A stretch of 36,641 nucleotides of DNA from an uncultured Pelagibacteraceae bacterium (lineage in GTDB: Bacteria > Pseudomonadota > Alphaproteobacteria > Pelagibacterales > Pelagibacteraceae), in NCBI GenBank assembly GCA_902574685.1, contig CACGOO010000013.1, positions 1 through 36,641 on the forward strand, given 5' to 3'. The notes under the pieces were generated by a model. The model saw nothing but the letters and a program-made list of their open reading frames with translations, was not told the origin of the DNA and made no database searches. Position 1 is the stretch's first letter. Each line of letters starts with the position of its first letter. The translations under genes and the position numbers were made by a program. Of this stretch, positions 33,599-36,641 are shown in pieces.

Positions 33599-35616
33599 AT
33601 ATTTTTTCTATTTTCAACTAAGCTTTTTACTACACTTGGATCCGCCAAAGTTGTTGTATCACCTAATTGGTCATGTTCATTTGCTGCAATTTTTCTTAGA
33701 ATTCTTCTCATAATTTTGCCTGATCTAGTTTTTGGAAGCCCAGGTGAAAATTGGATTAGATCCGGTGTAGCTATCGGACCAATTTGTTTTCTTACCCATA
33801 GCTTTAAATCTCTCTCTAAATCTAAAGTTGATTTTTCTCCCACATTTAAAGTAACGTAACAATATAAACCATTACCTTTAATATCATGTGGATATCCAAC
33901 TACAGCAGCTTCTGCTACTTTTGGATGAGCAACAAACGCACTTTCTATTTCGGCAGTTCCAAGATTGTGACCTGAAACAATAATTACATCATCAACTCTC
34001 CCTGTGATCCAATAATATCCATCTTTATCTCTTCTGCATCCATCTCCTGTAAAATATTTACCATCAAATTGAGAAAAATATGTGTCAATGAATCTTTGAT
34101 GATCGCCATAAACTGTCCGCATTTGACCAGGCCAAGATTGTGAAATACATAAACGACCTTCTGCCTCTCCTTTCAAAACTTTTCCATCTTTATTAACTAT
34201 TACAGGTTTAATTCCGTAAAATGGTTTTGTTGCTGAACCTGGTTTTAAATTTATAGCACCTGTTTGTGGACTAATTAATATTCCACCAGTTTCAGTTTGC
34301 CACCAAGTATCAACAATAGGACAATTAGAATCTCCAACAGTTTTATAGTACCACTCCCATGCTTCTGGATTGATTGGCTCACCTACGGTTCCTAACAATT
34401 TCAGTGATTTTCTTGATGTTTTCTTAACGGGTTTATCACCTTCTCTCATTAAAGCTCTTATTGCTGTTGGGGCCGTATAAAAAATATTTACTTTATACTT
34501 ATCAACGATTTGCCACCATCTTGAACTATCAGGATAAGTTGGAATTCCCTCAAACATTATTGTTGTTGCACCATTTGATAATGGCCCATAAATAATATAG
34601 CTATGACCAGTTACCCAACCAATGTCAGCTGTACACCAATAAATATCTTTAGGTTTATAATTGAATATATATTGATGGGTCATTGAAGTGTAAACCATGT
34701 AACCACCCGTCGTGTGCATCACACCCTTTGGTTTACCCGTTGATCCTGATGTATATAAAATAAATAAGGGATCTTCTGCATTCATTTCTTCAGGTTCACA
34801 TTTATTCGAAACTTTTTTTGTTAACTCGTGATACCAAACGTCTCTTCGTTCATCCCAATTAATTCTATTACCTGTTCTTTTGACAACTACACATTTTTTT
34901 ACATTTGGACAATTTACTAAAGCCTCGTCAGCAATTGATTTTAGAGGTATTATTTTTCCACCTCTTACTCCTTCATCAGCTGTAATTAAATAATCAGACT
35001 CACAATCATTTATTCTTCCAGAAATGCTATCAGGAGAAAAGCCTCCAAAAATTATTGAATGCACCGCTCCTATTCTCGCACAAGCCAACATAGTGTATGC
35101 TAATTCAGGTATCATGGTAAGGTAAATTGTAACTCTGTCTCCTTTTTTAACTCCCAATTCTTTAAGTCCATTTGCAGCTTTTGAAACTTCTTTGTGCAAT
35201 TCCTTGTAAGAAATTTTCTTTTGAACTTTTGGATCATCACCAACCCATATAATTGCAGTTTTGTCTTTATTTTTTTTTAAGTGTCTATCAATACAATTTG
35301 CTGATGCATTAAGAGTACCATCATAAAACCATTTTATCTTAACGTCTGATTTACTATATTTAACATCTTTGATTTTTGTATATGGTTTAATCCAATTAAT
35401 TCTTTTTCCCTCTTTTTTCCAGAAGCCATCATTATCTTTTATTGAAGCTTTATATTTTTTTTCGTATTGAGATTTATTTACTAGAGATTTACTAATCCAG
35501 TCTTTCTTGGTTTTATATATAAGTTCTCTGTCTTGTTTTAGATCTACAGACTTTACCTTAGTTTTTCTTTTAGTGATTATTTTTTTCTTTTTTTTTTTAA
35601 CTTTTCTTTTTGGCAT
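33595..35616 (-). CDS. acs: Acetyl-CoA synthetase with lysine-rich N-terminal extension
   Basis: 673 residues. Makes acetyl-CoA from acetate, ATP and CoA. The AMP-binding loop [11 protein letters not shown] is at 288-298, with TWWQTETGG and [11 protein letters not shown] further on; the C-terminal TRSGKIMRR carries Lys634, the residue acetylated in other Acs proteins. The first 22 residues contain 14 Lys/Arg and precede the normal start by about 25 residues; no other Met lies before residue 168. The gene pairs functionally with the symporter upstream. Confidence 0.95.
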   Translation of the reverse strand: MPKRKVKKKKKKIITKRKTKVKSVDLKQDRELIYKTKKDWISKSLVNKSQYEKKYKASIKDNDGFWKKEGKRINWIKPYTKIKDVKYSKSDVKIKWFYDGTLNASANCIDRHLKKNKDKTAIIWVGDDPKVQKKISYKELHKEVSKAANGLKELGVKKGDRVTIYLTMIPELAYTMLACARIGAVHSIIFGGFSPDSISGRINDCESDYLITADEGVRGGKIIPLKSIADEALVNCPNVKKCVVVKRTGNRINWDERRDVWYHELTKKVSNKCEPEEMNAEDPLFILYTSGSTGKPKGVMHTTGGYMVYTSMTHQYIFNYKPKDIYWCTADIGWVTGHSYIIYGPLSNGATTIMFEGIPTYPDSSRWWQIVDKYKVNIFYTAPTAIRALMREGDKPVKKTSRKSLKLLGTVGEPINPEAWEWYYKTVGDSNCPIVDTWWQTETGGILISPQTGAINLKPGSATKPFYGIKPVIVNKDGKVLKGEAEGRLCISQSWPGQMRTVYGDHQRFIDTYFSQFDGKYFTGDGCRRDKDGYYWITGRVDDVIIVSGHNLGTAEIESAFVAHPKVAEAAVVGYPHDIKGNGLYCYVTLNVGEKSTLDLERDLKLWVRKQIGPIATPDLIQFSPGLPKTRSGKIMRRILRKIAANEHDQLGDTTTLADPSVVKSLVENRKNI

Positions 35617-35630
35617 TGATTATAAATTTT

Positions 35631-36044
35631 TTAGATATTACTCATCTTCAAAATAATTTTCCAGCATTTAGTGTTAATCGGCATGACAGACAGTCTGCTT
35701 TGTTTTATTAGTGCAATATCTTTTAAATCTTTATTTTTTTTAATGTTTTCGAGAGAAACTGGTGTTTTTAGTTTACTTTTATATTTAACTTTTACTGCTA
35801 CAAATCGCTTATCCTTGTCTGTTGGGTCAATAAATGCTGTTTTAATTACTTCAACAATTCCAACGATTTCTTTGCCAATATTTGAATGGTAAAAAAAACA
35901 TAGATCACCCTTCTCCATTTTTTTCAAGTTATTTGCAGCTTGATAATTTCTTACTCCATCCCAATCTGCTCCTATAGCTCCAGCTTTTAATTGTTGATCT
36001 ATTGACCAAACATTGGGTTCAGATTTTAATAGCCAATATCTCAT
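35631..36044 (-). CDS. EVE-domain protein
   Basis: 137 residues covering a single EVE (PUA-like) domain: MRYWLLKSEPNVWSIDQQ, WDGVRNYQAANNLKKMEKGDLCFFYHS and VGIVEVIKTAFIDPT match the family closely. EVE proteins are thought to bind modified nucleobases and are common in defence systems as well as in housekeeping contexts. It begins 15 bases after the glycosyltransferase and ends 15 bases before acs on the same strand, so it may share a transcript with either. Confidence 0.93.
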   Translation of the reverse strand: MRYWLLKSEPNVWSIDQQLKAGAIGADWDGVRNYQAANNLKKMEKGDLCFFYHSNIGKEIVGIVEVIKTAFIDPTDKDKRFVAVKVKYKSKLKTPVSLENIKKNKDLKDIALIKQSRLSVMPINTKCWKIILKMSNI

Positions 36045-36058
36045 ATAAAATTTTTAAT

Positions 36059-36641
36059 TTACATTTCATTTATCAATTTTAAATAACATATTTTTTCGTT
36101 AAACTTCTTTCTCTCATAAAGACAATTTTTTTTAAAAAAATTGTAATTTTGTCTTATTTTAAACAATGATTTTTTTACATTCTGCAGATCTTTGAGATTT
36201 AATATTATTCCATCTTTGTTATTCTTAACTATTTCTCTTATGCCACCATCTGAAATTGACAAAGTTGGTATACCATAACTTTTAGCCTCTAGGACTGAAA
36301 ATGGACAATTTTCTATTGGACTTGTGACAAGTAAAATTCCAAATTTTTTATAAATAATTTCTTGTTTTTGCCATTTATTAATTTTGACATTTGTATGTTT
36401 AAATATATTTTTTTTTTGTGAGCCATCACCAAAAATTTCGAACTTAAAGTTATTTTTAACTATAAATCTTGCTATATCTGAAAAAACATCAATTCCTTTT
36501 TCTATTTCAAGTCTTCCAACAAAACCAATAATATTTTTGAGTTTATTATTTTTACTAACGTGTGGAATCTTTACTGAATTGTAAAAAACTTTGTAATTCG
36601 ATAATTTGTAAAAAAAAAAATATTTTAGCCACCAATTTTTA
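36059..36641 (-). CDS. GT4 family glycosyltransferase, C-terminal part
   Basis: The frame stays open to the window edge (193 residues visible), so the N-terminal domain lies beyond it. IIGFVGRLEIEKGIDVF starts the nucleotide-sugar domain, FEIFGDGS is the next strand, and SPIENCPFSVLEAKSYGIPTLSISDGGIREIV is the E-x7-E donor-binding motif. A TTG at 36260-36262 could be taken as a short start, but conserved motifs upstream rule that out. It probably acts in surface polysaccharide or glycolipid synthesis. Confidence 0.88.
   Translation of the reverse strand, partial: KNWWLKYFFFYKLSNYKVFYNSVKIPHVSKNNKLKNIIGFVGRLEIEKGIDVFSDIARFIVKNNFKFEIFGDGSQKKNIFKHTNVKINKWQKQEIIYKKFGILLVTSPIENCPFSVLEAKSYGIPTLSISDGGIREIVKNNKDGIILNLKDLQNVKKSLFKIRQNYNFFKKNCLYERKKFNEKICYLKLINEM

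Noticed and set aside
36059..36262. A stand-alone 67-residue protein at the right end
   Set aside because: Conserved GT4 motifs continue upstream in the same frame to the window edge, so it is the tail of a larger gene.

Overview
The window is about 36.6 kb of very AT-rich bacterial DNA with extreme gene packing: many neighbours share ATGA, TAATG or GTGA stop/start junctions, and convergent genes often overlap by a few bases. Gene content (an alphaproteobacterial aroE-coaE-dnaQ-secB-fxsA-Tim44-smr-hslUV-his block, an ftsK-lolA pair, purH beside a heparinase II/III protein, a TRAP transporter, a DUF4212/ActP symporter with acetyl-CoA synthetase) and lysine/asparagine-rich proteins point to a streamlined marine alphaproteobacterium of the SAR11 (Pelagibacterales) type. 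The lineage is inferred from composition and gene order; no 16S gene is present.

Layout. (1) 1-7005: core housekeeping. A 5'-truncated maf, then aroE, an SDR reductase, coaE and dnaQ on +; secB and fxsA on -; a Tim44-like protein and an Smr protein on +; hslVU on -. (2) 7058-10622: a compact histidine operon hisB-H-A-F-E from an extended -10 promoter. A 43-residue lipoprotein is wedged between hisH and hisA, and two unrecognised genes close the operon, the last a 48-residue membrane microprotein. (3) 10623-16220: accessory island. It holds a C5-cytosine methyltransferase converging on a likely type II restriction endonuclease with a small partner gene. Next come two tiny genes with good Shine-Dalgarno sites, a 309-base gene-poor stretch of long inverted repeats, and a six-gene cassette. 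The cassette encodes a ribbon-helix-helix-like protein, a four-cysteine PD-(D/E)XK (Cas4/RecB-like) nuclease and four proteins I do not recognise.

(4) 16274-20026: a TRAP transporter operon (dctP-dctQ-dctM) on -, followed by an unknown 311-residue gene. (5) 20118-25959: a type IV pilin-like protein, HIT and GNAT proteins, ftsK-lolA on -, a UbiH-like monooxygenase homologue and a Lon N-domain protein. (6) 26082-30716: tRNA-Gly(GCC), pterin carbinolamine dehydratase, then purH, heparinase II/III, rpe and a small membrane protein on -. (7) 30730-36641: a GC-rich hairpin, the ActP/DUF4212 symporter on -, a hypothetical protein on +, acs with a lysine-rich N-terminal extension, an EVE-domain protein and the C-terminal part of a GT4 glycosyltransferase running off the end.

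How the genes work together. The his genes make histidine from PRPP. The symporter and Acs probably take up and activate short carboxylates such as acetate. TRAP imports another organic acid, substrate unknown. The 10.6-16.2 kb island is the most promising place for something undescribed: a structured, gene-poor leader feeds an overlapping cassette containing a predicted nuclease, beside a restriction-modification pair.
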